Part shown: positions 19,607-30,052 of the stretch, one piece after another | Layout of the letters: each line of letters opens with the position of its first letter | Position numbering within the stretch: position 1 is the stretch's first letter | Source: Stenotrophomonas acidaminiphila | Lineage (GTDB): Bacteria > Pseudomonadota > Gammaproteobacteria > Xanthomonadales > Xanthomonadaceae | Direction: 5' to 3' | Length of the DNA stretch: 39,959 bases | NCBI RefSeq assembly: GCF_001431595.1 | Contig: NZ_LDJO01000015.1 | Coordinates: forward strand, 1-39,959 | Translations under genes and position numbers: made by a program | Notes under the pieces: generated by a model | Databases searched by the model: none | What the model was told of the DNA's origin: nothing | Seen by the model: the letters and a program-made list of their open reading frames with translations, nothing else

Positions 19607-19876
19607 ATGTTCATGACCCGACAACATCTCAAGAGCGCCGGCATGCTGGGTGTCGCACTCGTCGCAACGCTCGGCCTTGGCGCCTGCGCGACCTACAAGA
19701 ACGAGTTCGCCAACATCAACAGCCGCCTCGACCAGCTCGACGCGAAGGTGCAGGGCGCGGCGCAGAGCGCTGAATCTGCAAACCAGTCCGCACAGCGCGC
19801 CAACCAGCGCCTGGACCAGATCGAAGGCCGCGTCCAGCAGCTCGAATCCGCACCGCGCCGCGCGGCACGCGGTTGA
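19607..19876 (+). CDS. Small Lpp-like coiled-coil lipoprotein
   Basis: An 89-residue lipoprotein. The signal ends in a lipobox (LGAC; Cys27 if the first ATG is used). The mature peptide is a short tether and then a heptad-patterned helix (NINSRLDQLDAKV, AAQSAESANQSAQ, RLDQIEGRVQQLE) like the alanine-zipper lipoproteins Lpp and OprI. It ends APRRAARG and lacks the C-terminal lysine by which E. coli Lpp is joined to peptidoglycan. An AGGAG box sits 4 bp before ATG 19607 and 10 bp before the in-frame ATG at 19613, so either may be the start. High expression would be expected for this class. A strong hairpin follows, and the next gene is an L,D-transpeptidase. Confidence 0.85.
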   Translation: MFMTRQHLKSAGMLGVALVATLGLGACATYKNEFANINSRLDQLDAKVQGAAQSAESANQSAQRANQRLDQIEGRVQQLESAPRRAARG

Positions 19877-19911
19877 TGGTTCCCGCACCCTTCGCGGTGC
19901 GTCCATGAAGC

Positions 19912-19945
19912 GGAATCCGGTGGCCGTCACCGGCCACCGGATTCC
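19912..19945 (+). terminator. 15-bp hairpin after the Lpp-like gene
   Basis: A perfect 15-bp stem (19912-19926 with 19931-19945) with a 4-nt loop, followed only by TTG. It is very stable and lies 35 bp past the stop; probably a terminator or 3' stabiliser of a short abundant mRNA. Confidence 0.7.
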
Positions 19946-19988
19946 TTGTCGCCAGGCAGTTGCCATACCCATGGAGTCCCCCATACGC

Positions 19989-20723
19989 ATGTACAGACAC
20001 CCTGCAATCCGTGCCGTCCATGGCGGCGTGCTGGCGATGGCGCTGACATGCGCCGGCAGTGGCGTCGCCCAAGCCCACGAGGATGCAGGTGCGCAACCGG
20101 CGGCCGCCGTCGATCAGCTGCCGCAGGGACAGGAAGTGTCCGAGACAGTGATCGAACTGGCCGGCTGGGTGGTCGCCAGCCGCGACACCGAGGGATACCC
20201 CTTCGCGATCATGGACAAGGCCGCGGCGCAGATCCTGGTGTTCGGCGGCGATGGCCGCCTGCGTGGCGCGGCGCCTGCACTGTTCGGCTCGGCAGTCGGC
20301 GACCACATCGCCCCGGGCATTGCCGGCCTGGCACTCCGCGAGATTCCCGGCCGCGACCGCACGACCCCCGCCGGTCGCTTCGTGGGTGGCTACGGCCCCT
20401 CGCTCGATGCCGGGCGCGTGTTGTGGGTGGACTACGATTCGGCGGTGTCGATCCATCCGACCGCAACCGGTGTTCCCGCCGAGCGGCGCCCGGAACGGCT
20501 GGCCTCGCCGACGCCGGACGACAACCGCGTCACCCATGGCTGCATCAATGTCTCACCGGAGTTCTACGAGCAGGTCGTGCGCCAGGCGTTCGAGCGAGGC
20601 GGCGTTTTCTACATCCTGCCGGACAAGGAATCGCTGGCCAAAACGTTCCCGGAGTTCGCGCACAGCCGCACGGCGGCACAGCGCGGCGGCGGCGGAAAGG
20701 ACGCGGGACGCGCCAGCCATTGA
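19989..20723 (+). CDS. Exported L,D-transpeptidase (YkuD domain)
   Basis: A 244-residue periplasmic protein of the YkuD/ErfK family, which forms 3-3 peptidoglycan crosslinks or attaches proteins to the wall. The signal peptide is cleaved after AQA near residue 29. The YkuD domain shows the upstream histidine SIHPTATG and the catalytic core THGCINV with Cys185. The segment TPAGRFVGGYGP also fits the family. The length is short and no LysM or other wall-binding domain is present. The start is taken as ATG 19989 (MYRHPA), which gives a standard signal; ATG 19971 six codons earlier is possible. The C-terminal tail is basic and glycine-rich. It directly follows the Lpp-like gene but is separated from it by a hairpin. 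Confidence 0.88.
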   Translation: MYRHPAIRAVHGGVLAMALTCAGSGVAQAHEDAGAQPAAAVDQLPQGQEVSETVIELAGWVVASRDTEGYPFAIMDKAAAQILVFGGDGRLRGAAPALFGSAVGDHIAPGIAGLALREIPGRDRTTPAGRFVGGYGPSLDAGRVLWVDYDSAVSIHPTATGVPAERRPERLASPTPDDNRVTHGCINVSPEFYEQVVRQAFERGGVFYILPDKESLAKTFPEFAHSRTAAQRGGGGKDAGRASH

Positions 20724-20844
20724 GGCGCGCCTGGCTTGCCCGGACGGGCGGGCGGCGCCACTGCCGCGCGGTGGGAAGTTGGAGATGCCTCGGCCGCACG
20801 CCACGCACACCCTCCACGCACCGGCGCTCTGCACGCCGGCGCCA

Positions 20845-21351
20845 TCAGGCTATGGCTTCGAAGGCCGGGTGATAGCTCACTTCGGCGACCGGTATTTTTC
20901 CGCCCAGCGGCAACGCCTGGAAATACTCCGCGGGGACACCGGGCAATACCAGTTGTGGGCATGCCCTGAATCCGAAGCGCGCGTAATAGCGCGGATCGCC
21001 CAGCAGCACGCAGCCGGCGGCGTGCCGGGCCTTGAGCCGTTCGATGGCCTCGACCACCAGTGCCGAGCCGATTGCATGGCCTTGCCGGTCCGGACGTACC
21101 GAGATCGGGCCCAGCCCGTACCAGCCGCGGTCGCCGGAGGACAAGGCCACCGGCGACAGTGCGACATGGCCGACGAGCGCATCGCCTTCCAGCGCCACCA
21201 GTGAAACGCTCAGCTGCCCGGCCTGGCGCAGTGCACCGACGATGAACTGTTCGGTGTGGCTGGCATGCGGCGCGTTGGCGAACGCCGCCTCGGTGACGCG
21301 GGCGATGGCGTCCACGTCGCCCGGAGTTTCATCGCGGATGCTCGGATTCAT
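20845..21351 (-). CDS. GNAT-family N-acetyltransferase (YhbS-like)
   Basis: A 168-residue acetyltransferase that uses acetyl-CoA. Motif A is seen as GLGPISVRPDRQGHAIGSALV, with the Q-x-x-G-x-A pyrophosphate loop (QGHAIGSA), followed by a C-terminal YYARFGFRA segment. This combination is typical of the YhbS subgroup, whose substrates are mostly unknown. The start is ATG 21351 (MNPSIRDETPG); no clear Shine-Dalgarno sequence precedes it. It is downstream of the ECF sigma operon on the same strand, with a 144-bp gap, so co-transcription is possible but not shown. Confidence 0.85.
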   Translation of the reverse strand: MNPSIRDETPGDVDAIARVTEAAFANAPHASHTEQFIVGALRQAGQLSVSLVALEGDALVGHVALSPVALSSGDRGWYGLGPISVRPDRQGHAIGSALVVEAIERLKARHAAGCVLLGDPRYYARFGFRACPQLVLPGVPAEYFQALPLGGKIPVAEVSYHPAFEAIA

Positions 21352-21495
21352 GGGAGGTTCCGGTGAACGAGTCGCCCTGGCCGCCGTTCCGGTTGCGCTG
21401 GGCGTTGCAGGCATGCGCGCAGGTACCGTCGGCGAGGGCTTTGTGTTGCGGCAGGGTGCCGTGGAGGTGGCTGCCTGTCCACACCGGGCTGGCGC

Positions 21496-21816
21496 TCAGC
21501 GTGGCGCGGCTGCCGACAATGCCCACGCCGCCGCCAGCCAGGCGACGCCCATCGCCATGAGCCACATGCCGATACCGGCAGCCGAGGATTGGCCTGCGAG
21601 CCAGTCCTGCCAGCCGATGCGGAGCAGGGGCGTACGTGCAAGCGCCAGCCCGGCAGCGCTTGCGCCCGCGGACAGCCCCAGCCACAGCGGCCAGCGCAGG
21701 CTGCGGCGCGGCGGCAACTGCCGCATCACCCGGTCGCTGAAACCACCGTCCGCAACCGGGCCTTCGAATTCACGGCGCAGGAGCGTGTCCAGGTCGCGCT
21801 GTCGTGGATCACTCAT
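21496..21816 (-). CDS. Small membrane protein, probable anti-sigma partner
   Basis: A 106-residue protein with a soluble N-terminus (about 40 residues, SDPRQRDLDTLLRREFEG), then two membrane segments (about 43-60 and 79-102). Its ATG overlaps the stop of the ECF sigma gene by 4 bp (ATGA), so the two are translationally coupled. Position, size and topology suggest an anti-sigma or sigma-modulating protein. I see no zinc-binding HxxxCxxC motif, so it is not a classical ZAS-type anti-sigma factor. The function is inferred from context only. Confidence 0.7.
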   Translation of the reverse strand: MSDPRQRDLDTLLRREFEGPVADGGFSDRVMRQLPPRRSLRWPLWLGLSAGASAAGLALARTPLLRIGWQDWLAGQSSAAGIGMWLMAMGVAWLAAAWALSAAAPR

Positions 21817-22382
21817 GGGTGTGTTTCCTCACTGTCGTCATCGCGCCACGCCGCCAGGCACGCCTTGAGTTTGGCCTTGCCGCGCAGGGCATGGGTCTTG
21901 ACCGTGCCCAGTGGCATGGCCAGCACATAGGCGGCCTGGTCATGGCTCAGGCCCATCTGCACGCAGTGCAGCAGGACGGCCTGCTCGGCGGCGGACAGGC
22001 GACCCATGCAGCGCTGCAGGTCCAGCTGCAGGTCGATGCCATGTGCCGGTGCCGGCAGCAGGTCCAGGCTTTCCGGTTCCGTGCGCTCGCGCTGTGCGGG
22101 CTGGCGGCGCGACTGCAGGAAGCAGGTGTAGGCGATGCGGTACAGCCATGTCGAGAACTGCGCATCGCCGCGGAACTGCACCAGCTTGCGCCAGGCCAGG
22201 AGAAAGGTCTCCTGGGCCAGGTCGTCGGCCAGGCCGTGGTCGCCATGCAGCAGGCGCCGCAACTGCGCGCGCACCATGCCCTGGTGCCGCCGCACCAGGT
22301 GCTCGAATGCCTGCCGGTCGCCGTGCCGGGCGCGTGCGGCCAGGGCCTGGTCGACGCGCGCGGCCGCGGCATCGTCAGCCAC
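21813..22382 (-). CDS. ECF-type RNA polymerase sigma factor
   Basis: A 189-residue sigma-70 family factor with only regions 2 and 4. Region 2 (about 28-95) includes FEHLVRRHQGMVRAQL and the DDLAQETFLLAWRKL and FSTWLYRIAYT helices. Region 4 (about 125-180) includes LSAAEQAVLLHCVQMGLSHDQAA and the GTVKTHALRGKAKL recognition helix. The start is taken as GTG 22382, which overlaps the stop of the upstream gene (GTGGCTGA); an ATG 10 codons earlier (22412) is possible. It lies in a three-gene operon between two membrane proteins. I did not find a recognisable self-regulated promoter. Confidence 0.9.
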   Translation of the reverse strand: MADDAAAARVDQALAARARHGDRQAFEHLVRRHQGMVRAQLRRLLHGDHGLADDLAQETFLLAWRKLVQFRGDAQFSTWLYRIAYTCFLQSRRQPAQRERTEPESLDLLPAPAHGIDLQLDLQRCMGRLSAAEQAVLLHCVQMGLSHDQAAYVLAMPLGTVKTHALRGKAKLKACLAAWRDDDSEETHP

Positions 22383-22740
22383 GCATGCCGTCCCGGCGGT
22401 CCAGGTAGGCACTGGCCAGATACCCCAGGCCGGTGGCCAGGGGCAGCAGGCCGATACCCCACAGCCGGCTGACCGCCAGGCCGCTGTCGAACCCGCCGGG
22501 CAGGGCCAGGAACATCGCCATCAGCCCGAGACCGCCACCGACCAGGACCAGCCCGTGGCGTCGCTGGACGTCGGCCGCCGGCGGCTCCAGCAGTTGTGCG
22601 CCCAGGTCCACGCCCTTGTCGGCCAGTGCCAGCAGGGCGGTGTAGCGGGCCTGGGCCTGCAGGTAACGGTAGCGCAGCACGATCAGCACGATCAGCACCG
22701 GCGCAAGCATGACGACAACGGGAATGAGCAGAAAATCCAT
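22375..22740 (-). CDS. Small membrane protein (DUF6249-like), first gene of the ECF sigma operon
   Basis: A 121-residue protein with an N-terminal membrane helix (LLIPVVVMLAPVLIVLIVL), a soluble segment starting RYRYLQAQARYTALLALADKG, and two more membrane helices (about 72-86 and 93-112). The N-terminal layout, with a basic RYRY and 'ALADKG', is what I associate with the DUF6249 family often found beside ECF sigma factors; this family call is from memory. The start is ATG 22740, with a GGAG 9-10 bases upstream. It overlaps the sigma gene, so the two are expressed together. It may sense a membrane signal, but this is inference. Confidence 0.75.
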   Translation of the reverse strand: MDFLLIPVVVMLAPVLIVLIVLRYRYLQAQARYTALLALADKGVDLGAQLLEPPAADVQRRHGLVLVGGGLGLMAMFLALPGGFDSGLAVSRLWGIGLLPLATGLGYLASAYLDRRDGMRG

Positions 22741-22809
22741 GGCTATGGCTCCGTGCAACGTTCGGGAGTGGGGGAAGGACGGGAACGACGGGAACGCGTG
22801 GTGCGGGGG

Positions 22810-24336
22810 TCAGGGCCCGGGTGCGCTGGCGGCGAGCAGGTCCGCGATGCGCTCGGCCAGCATCCAGTTCTGGCTCTCCCCCTGGTTGCTGGTCAATGCC
22901 ACGGTCGCCCCGGTCTCCCAGACCATGGCCAGGTTGGCGGTGGTGCCCTCGATGCCGCCGGCGTGCCCGCGGATGTGCCGGCCGTGCGACAGCCGCTGGC
23001 CGAACCCGGCGGCATAGCCGCCGGGGCCCGCGGGCACCGGATCGGCGAACATCCGTTCCAGGGTGGCCGGCGTGACCAGTTTGCCGGTACGCAGCGCCTG
23101 TGCGAACCGCAGCAGATCGGCGTTGCTGGAGTAACCCCCGCCGGCCGGGCCGCCCTTGTAGCCCAGCTTGAGCCAGGCCGCTTTCCAGGTGCTGGAGAAA
23201 AGCCCGTCGCGGTAGTAGCCGACCGCCAGCCGCGGCACCACCTGGTCGAGCGTGTCGAAGCCGCTGTCGTGCATCTGCGCAGGGGCGAAGACGTGGCGCT
23301 GCAGGTAGTGGTCATAGGGCTCGGCAGAGGCTTTTTCGACGATGCGGCCGAGCAGCATGTAGCCGGCGTTGCTGTAGTTCCATTGCGTACCGGGTTCGGC
23401 GACGCGCGGTTGCCGGGCGATCAGGTCCAGGTAGTCGCCCGGATCGACGAAGCGCTGCGAGTCGGCGAAGTACTCCGGTACCAGGAAGTCCCCGAGCCCG
23501 GCGGTATGGTGCAGCAGTTGCCACAGGGTGATCCTGCGCGCACTGGCCTGGTCGGGATACTCGGGCAGGTGCTGCGCCAGGGTGTCGTCCCACGACAGCT
23601 TGCCGGCCTCCACCAGCTGCGCGATGGCCACGGCGGTGAACATCTTGTTGATCGAGCCGATATGGAAGCGGGTGCGGTGATCGGCCGGAACGCCGAAGTT
23701 GCGTTCGGCAAGGCCGCGGCATTCGTCGAACACCACGCTTCCGGCCTGCTGCACGGTCAGGCAGCCGGAGAAGTCCTCGTGCTGCGCGAGGCGGTCGAGC
23801 GCGCCCTGCAGCAGGCGGGTCAGCACGGGCCCGGTGGCACCGCCTTGCGCCGGCCAGCCGGCATACAGTTGCGGATCGTCCATCGGCAATGCCATCGCCT
23901 CGGACAGCCGTCCCGGGTTGCCGGGATCACCGGTCAACCACAGCAATGCCGGCCGACCGTCGCGGCGCGCCTTGACGGCGACGCCAAGCACGCCGGGATG
24001 TCGCTTGTCGGTGCGTACATCGAACACCTCCAGTCCGCCACCGTCGCGCGCGGCGGAGACCAGCCCGGCCACGAACGCGGCCTTGTCCTGGTTGCCGATG
24101 GTGTCGGACAGGATGCCCGGCAGCCATTGCTCCAGCTGTGCCGGCGTGGCGCTGTCCACCTGCTGGAGCAGTTGCCGGGCGACGCGGCCCGTGGCGGTGT
24201 CCGGCAGCGCCGGGGTGGCATCCGCGGCGGCCAGGGCGGGGCCGGCGAGCGCCAGCAGGGCCGCGGCGCGGCAACCGGCGACGAGTCGGCGGCCGATCGG
24301 GCCCGCACGGCGGGAAGGGGGGCGGTGGGTGTGCAT
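22810..24336 (-). CDS. Exported serine hydrolase, beta-lactamase/class C fold
   Basis: A 508-residue exported protein. The N-terminal signal (RRLVAGCRAAALLALAGPALA) is followed by an extra domain of about 130 residues (about 45-175). A penicillin-binding-protein-like serine hydrolase domain follows. It has the three family motifs: SINK at 228-231 (SxxK, nucleophile Ser228), YSN at 321-323, and an HAGG box near the C-terminus in place of KTG. Such proteins act as D-amino acid peptidases, esterases or class C-like enzymes. The HxG box and length fit esterase/peptidase members better than true AmpC beta-lactamase, so resistance should not be assumed. It is on the same strand as the ECF operon, whose first gene starts 70 bp downstream. 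Confidence 0.87.
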   Translation of the reverse strand: MHTHRPPSRRAGPIGRRLVAGCRAAALLALAGPALAAADATPALPDTATGRVARQLLQQVDSATPAQLEQWLPGILSDTIGNQDKAAFVAGLVSAARDGGGLEVFDVRTDKRHPGVLGVAVKARRDGRPALLWLTGDPGNPGRLSEAMALPMDDPQLYAGWPAQGGATGPVLTRLLQGALDRLAQHEDFSGCLTVQQAGSVVFDECRGLAERNFGVPADHRTRFHIGSINKMFTAVAIAQLVEAGKLSWDDTLAQHLPEYPDQASARRITLWQLLHHTAGLGDFLVPEYFADSQRFVDPGDYLDLIARQPRVAEPGTQWNYSNAGYMLLGRIVEKASAEPYDHYLQRHVFAPAQMHDSGFDTLDQVVPRLAVGYYRDGLFSSTWKAAWLKLGYKGGPAGGGYSSNADLLRFAQALRTGKLVTPATLERMFADPVPAGPGGYAAGFGQRLSHGRHIRGHAGGIEGTTANLAMVWETGATVALTSNQGESQNWMLAERIADLLAASAPGP

Positions 24337-24484
24337 GCGTCCTCGCTGTCATGCCGCCATCGGGCGGGTTCATGGCTTGGATGCAGCAAGTGCGCGGTTT
24401 GGATTCAGCCGCTTTGCGGATGCGACGGGAAGCGTGGCCGGTGCGCGGCCGGTCCCGGCCCCACGCCCGGACTGCCGGCGGCCT

Positions 24485-24522
24485 GCCACTGGTGCGCCCC
24501 GCCAGCGGAGCGCGCCAGTGGC
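24485..24522 (-). terminator. hutU: Hairpin after hutU
   Basis: A 13-bp stem with one G-T pair (24485-24497 with 24510-24522), 8 bp past the hutU stop. It lacks a T-run; probably the end of the hutIHGU transcript. Confidence 0.5.
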
Positions 24523-24529
24523 GGGGGGA

Positions 24530-26193
<1,664 letters not shown>

Positions 26194-26197
<4 letters not shown>

Positions 26198-27039
26198 GCG
26201 TTTCTCCGGGTAGCGAATTCCAGACAGGCGCTGAGCACCTGCTGCAGGGTGTTGCGCACGGGCGCTGCGTGTTCGGGGTCGTACGGCGTGGGCCAGCTGT
26301 GCTCGTCCACCTCGGCCGGTTCGTGCATGTAGCCGCGGCAGCCCAGCTCCATCTGCAGGGTGTGCACGCCGCCGGCGACGTCGCTGTAGTGGCGGGTGAT
26401 CCAGCCGCCCTTGAAGCGGCCGTTGCGCACATGGCCCAGGCCACTGAGCGCGCACAGGTTCTCGACCACGTCGGTGAGTGCGTTGTCGCAGGACGTGTCC
26501 GGCTCGCCGCCGGGGCCGGCGCTGCCGATGTTGAACTGCGGCAGCTCGCCGTCGAACAGGTGCGGGATGCGCGAGCGGATCGAATGCGCGTCGTAGACCA
26601 CCACGGTGGGGTGGCGGCGGCGCAGCCGCGCGATCTGCGCGGCCAGCGCGGCGTGGTAGGGCATGAAATAGGCATCGCGGCGGCGCGCGATCTCGGCCGC
26701 GTCGGGCGCATGGCCGTCGCGGTACAGCGGCTGGTTGTCGAACGTGGTCAGCGGGCACAGGCCGGTGGTGTTCTGGCCGGGGTACAACGACACCCCAGAC
26801 GGATCGCGGTTGACGTCGATCACCGAGCGCGAGACCGCGGTGCGCACGGTGGTGGCACCCAGTCCGCGGGCGAACGCATACAGCTCGTGCACCCACCAGT
26901 CGGCATCGCGCCGCGCCAGCCATGGCGACACGAAATGCCCGGCCAGCGCGTCGGGCAGCTCGGTGCCGGTGTGCGGGAAGCTGACGATCAGCGGCGCATC
27001 GCCTTCGTGGATCTGCAGCCAGTCGGGGAGAGTGTTCAT
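26194..27039 (-). CDS. hutG: N-formylglutamate deformylase (HutG)
   Basis: Last step of the five-step histidine route: hydrolyses N-formyl-L-glutamate to glutamate and formate. The 281-residue protein matches the N-formylglutamate amidohydrolase family, with [43 protein letters not shown] and the C-terminal [11 protein letters not shown]. The start is ATG 27039 (MNTLPDWL). Because this is the amidohydrolase type rather than the arginase-like formiminoglutamase, the pathway needs HutF, which is present at 30082. It overlaps hutU by 4 bp. Confidence 0.93.
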
Positions 27040-27162
27040 CGGGAAACCTTCGGGTTCGCGTGGATGCATGCGTCCGCCATCGGCACGGGATCGCCAGGCG
27101 GCGGGCGAGGGTGGGCAGGGTGCCGTGTGGAAGCAGGCGATGCCGGGCCTCGGTCCTTGTCC

Positions 27163-27187
27163 CCCCGCCGCAATCGCCGCGGCGGGG
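27163..27187. repeat. Hairpin between hutH and hutG
   Basis: A 9-bp perfect stem (27163-27171 with 27179-27187) and 7-nt loop in the 158-bp gap of the leftward hut operon. It lies 10 bp past the hutH stop and lacks a T-run on the minus strand. Possible attenuator, processing or stabilising element. Confidence 0.5.
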
Positions 27188-27197
27188 AGACGCGGGC

Positions 27198-28733
27198 TTA
27201 CGCCTCGACGTGCGGCAGCACCTCGTGCAGGCCGGTGGCCAGCGCGCCGCTGCGTACCAGCGCCGTGGCGGCCACCATGTCCGGGTGGAAGTAACGGTCG
27301 TCCTGCAGGGTCGGCACCTGCGCGCGCACGCTGGCGCGCACCCGCTCCAGCGCGTCGCTGGAGCGCAGCGGGGCATGGAAGTCGCAGCCCTGCGCGGCGG
27401 CCAGCAGTTCGATGCCGACGACATGGGCGGCGTTGCCGGCCATCGCCAGCAGGCGCCGCGCGCCGTGCGCGGCCATCGACACGTGGTCTTCCTGGTTGGC
27501 CGAGGTCGGGATCGAATCGACGCTGGCCGGGTAGGCGCGCTGCTTGTTTTCCGAAACCAGTGCTGCGGCGGTGACCTGCGGGATCATGAAGCCGGAGTTC
27601 AGACCCGGCTTCGGGGTCAGGAACGCCGGCAGGCCGCTCAGCGCCGGATCCACCAGCATGGCGGTGCGGCGTTCGCTGATCGAACCGATCTCGCACACCG
27701 CCATCGCCAGCATGTCGGCGGCGAAGGCCACCGGCTCGGCATGGAAGTTGCCGCCGCTCAGGGCTTCACCGGTATCGGTGAATACCAGCGGGTTGTCGGA
27801 CACGCCGTTGGCCTCGATTTCCAGCGTGGTCGCGGCCTGGCGGATCACGTCCAGGGCCGCGCCCATCACCTGCGGCTGGCAGCGCAGGCAGTACGGGTCC
27901 TGCACGCGCACGTCGTTGTCACGGTGCGATTCGCGGATGGCCGAGCCGGCCATCAACGCGCGCAGCGCAGCGGCGGTGGCGATCTGCCCGCGCTGGCCAC
28001 GGATCTGGTGGATGCGCGGGTCGAACGGCGTGTCCGAGCCCTTGGCCGCTTCCACCGACAGCGCCCCGGTGACCAGCGCGGCCTGGAACACGGTCTCGAT
28101 CTCGAACAGCCCGGCCAGCGCGTAGGCGGTGGAATACTGGGTGCCGTTGAGCAGGGCCAGGCCTTCCTTGGCGCCAAGCACCAGCGGCGCGTGGCCGATC
28201 CGCGCAAGCGCCTCGGCGGCCGGCATCCGCACGCCCTCGACGATGGCTTCGCCGACGCCGATCATCACCGCGGCCAGGTGCGACAGCGGCGCCAGGTCGC
28301 CGGAGGCGCCGACCGAACCCTGGCACGGCACCACCGGTATGAAATCGTGCTGCAGCAGTGCCTCCAGCAGCGCCAGGGTCTGCGGGCGGATGCCCGAGGC
28401 GCCCTGTGCCAGGCTGGTGAGCTTGAGCGCCATCATCAGCCGCACCACGTTGCCGGGCATCGGCTCGCCGACGCCTGCGGCGTGCGACAACACGATGTTG
28501 CGCTGCAGGGTTTCCAGGTCCTCGCGCTCGATGCGCACGCTGGCCAGCTTGCCGAAGCCGGTGTTGATGCCATACACCGGCTCGCCCCTGGCGACGATGG
28601 CCTCCACCACCTGCGCGCTGCGCAGCACGGCGGCCTGTGCCGCGTCGTCCAGGCGCACCCGGGCGCCGCGGTAGATCTGGCGCCACTGGGCCAACGGAAC
28701 ATGGCCGGGACGAAGCGTGAGGTGCGAATTCAT
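27198..28733 (-). CDS. hutH: Histidine ammonia-lyase
   Basis: First step of histidine breakdown: removes ammonia from L-histidine to give trans-urocanate. The 511-residue protein carries the Ala-Ser-Gly triad at 143-145 (in [11 protein letters not shown]), which cyclises into the MIO electrophile. It also has the conserved Tyr53 in [10 protein letters not shown], and the late segments [16 protein letters not shown] and [11 protein letters not shown]. The start is ATG 28733, with GGAG 7 bp upstream; seven codons of open frame before it are discarded. It sits second in the leftward operon after hutI. Confidence 0.97.
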   Translation of the reverse strand: MNSHLTLRPGHVPLAQWRQIYRGARVRLDDAAQAAVLRSAQVVEAIVARGEPVYGINTGFGKLASVRIEREDLETLQRNIVLSHAAGVGEPMPGNVVRLMMALKLTSLAQGASGIRPQTLALLEALLQHDFIPVVPCQGSVGASGDLAPLSHLAAVMIGVGEAIVEGVRMPAAEALARIGHAPLVLGAKEGLALLNGTQYSTAYALAGLFEIETVFQAALVTGALSVEAAKGSDTPFDPRIHQIRGQRGQIATAAALRALMAGSAIRESHRDNDVRVQDPYCLRCQPQVMGAALDVIRQAATTLEIEANGVSDNPLVFTDTGEALSGGNFHAEPVAFAADMLAMAVCEIGSISERRTAMLVDPALSGLPAFLTPKPGLNSGFMIPQVTAAALVSENKQRAYPASVDSIPTSANQEDHVSMAAHGARRLLAMAGNAAHVVGIELLAAAQGCDFHAPLRSSDALERVRASVRAQVPTLQDDRYFHPDMVAATALVRSGALATGLHEVLPHVEA

Positions 28734-28760
28734 CGGATTACTCCAGGTTCTCAAGGTCAG

Positions 28761-28780
28761 GTGCGCGGCCGGCCGCGCAC
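28761..28780. repeat. Perfect 20-bp palindrome between hutI and hutH
   Basis: The sequence GTGCGCGGCCGGCCGCGCAC is its own reverse complement. It lies 31 bp downstream of the hutI stop and 27 bp upstream of the hutH start. It may fold as a hairpin in the hutIHGU mRNA or be a protein site. It is unlike the AT-rich HutC-type palindrome. Confidence 0.7.
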
Positions 28781-28811
28781 GGGTGGTTGCGATGTGCGGG
28801 ACGGGCCCGCG

Positions 28812-30020
28812 CTACGTTGTCGGTTCGCCGCGGAACACGCGCGCGTGCAGCGGGTTGAAGCCCATGCGGTAGACCAGGTCGGCCGGTGCGTCGATGTCCC
28901 AGATGGCAAGGTCGCAGTCCATGCCTGCGGCAATCCGGCCGACGCGGTCGAAGCGGCCGAGCGCGCGCGCCGCTTCGCGGGTGAAACCGGCGATGCACTC
29001 GGCCACGGTCATGCGGAACAGGGTCGCGCCCATGTTCATCGCCAGCAGCGGGCTGGTCAGCGGCGAGGTCCCGGGGTTGCTGTCGGTGGCCAGCGCCAGC
29101 GGCACCCCGGCGGCGCGCAGGTTGTGGATCGGTGGCACGGTGGTGTCGCGGGTGAAATAGAACGCGGCCGGCAGCAGCACCGCGACCGTGCCGGCCGCGC
29201 GCATCGCCGCGATTCCGGCCTCGTCCAGGTGTTCGATGTGGTCGGCGGACAGCGCGCCATGCCGCGCCGCCAGCTCTGCGCCATGCTGGTTGCTCAGCTG
29301 TTCGGCATGGATCTTCACCGCCAGCCCGTGGCGATGCGCGGCCTCGAATACCTGCGCGGCCTGTTCGCGCGAGAAGGCGATGTTCTCGCAGAACACGTCC
29401 ACCGCCTCGGCCAGGCCTTCGCCGGCAATGGCCGGGATCATGACGTCGCAGACCTCGTCGATGTATTCCTGTGCCTGCCGGCCCGGCGGCACCGCATGCG
29501 CGCCGAGGAAGGTGGGCACCACCTCGACCCGGCGCAGCCGTTGCAGCTGCCGGGCCACGCGCAGCTGCTTGCGCTCGTCGTCCAGCGTCAGGCCGTAGCC
29601 GGACTTGATTTCCAGCGTGGTCACGCCCTCGGCGAGCATTGCATCCAGCCGCGGCAGGGTCGCCGCGAGCAGCGCGGCGTCGTCGGCATTGCGGGTGGCG
29701 CGCACGGTGGCGACGATGCCGCCGCCGGCGCGGGCGATGTCGGCGTAACTGACGCCCTGCAGGCGTTGTTCGAATTCGTTCGCGCGGTTGCCGGCGTAGA
29801 CCAGGTGGGTGTGGCAGTCGACCAGCCCGGGGCTGATCCAGCGGCCGTCGCAGTCGATGCGCCGGACGGCGTCGAAGGCCGGTGCGGTCGCTGCCGGACC
29901 GGCATGCACGATGCGCCCGTCGCGGGCGGCGACAACGCCGTCGCGGACGATGCCCAGGCCGCCCGTGGCATCGTCGAGGGTCATCAGGTGGGCGTTGTGC
30001 CAGACCGTATCGCAGTGCAT
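28812..30020 (-). CDS. hutI: Imidazolonepropionase
   Basis: Third step: hydrolyses imidazolone-5-propanoate to N-formimino-L-glutamate. The 402-residue amidohydrolase-superfamily enzyme has the metal site [16 protein letters not shown] (His70 and His72), the [13 protein letters not shown] helix, the ADHIEHL histidine and the late Asp in ALATDSNPG. The start is ATG 30020 (MHCDTVW), with GGAAGG 6 bp upstream; the GTG two codons before is less well placed. It is first in the leftward operon and divergent from hutF across the HutC-type palindrome. Confidence 0.96.
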   Translation of the reverse strand: MHCDTVWHNAHLMTLDDATGGLGIVRDGVVAARDGRIVHAGPAATAPAFDAVRRIDCDGRWISPGLVDCHTHLVYAGNRANEFEQRLQGVSYADIARAGGGIVATVRATRNADDAALLAATLPRLDAMLAEGVTTLEIKSGYGLTLDDERKQLRVARQLQRLRRVEVVPTFLGAHAVPPGRQAQEYIDEVCDVMIPAIAGEGLAEAVDVFCENIAFSREQAAQVFEAAHRHGLAVKIHAEQLSNQHGAELAARHGALSADHIEHLDEAGIAAMRAAGTVAVLLPAAFYFTRDTTVPPIHNLRAAGVPLALATDSNPGTSPLTSPLLAMNMGATLFRMTVAECIAGFTREAARALGRFDRVGRIAAGMDCDLAIWDIDAPADLVYRMGFNPLHARVFRGEPTT

Positions 30021-30040
30021 GTGCACCCTTCCGCGTTTAT

Positions 30041-30052
30041 TTGTATATACAA
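30041..30052. promoter_or_regulatory. Probable HutC operator
   Basis: TTGTATATACAA is a perfect 12-bp palindrome in the 61-bp divergent gap between hutI and hutF. TGTATA-type palindromes are the known binding form of the GntR-family repressor HutC in pseudomonads. It overlaps AT-rich -10-like sequences for both directions (for example TACAAT 30048-30053), so one bound repressor could shut both transcripts. Urocanate is the usual inducer of HutC. Confidence 0.85.

Noticed and set aside
22810..24336. Call as an AmpC beta-lactamase resistance gene
   Set aside because: It has SxxK and YSN, but HAGG replaces KTG and there is an extra N-terminal domain; general serine hydrolase is the safer call.
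26198..27424. A much longer hutU with an N-terminal extension
   Set aside because: The extra part is the off-frame complement of hutG; the ATG at 26197 has a good ribosome binding site and fits the family length.
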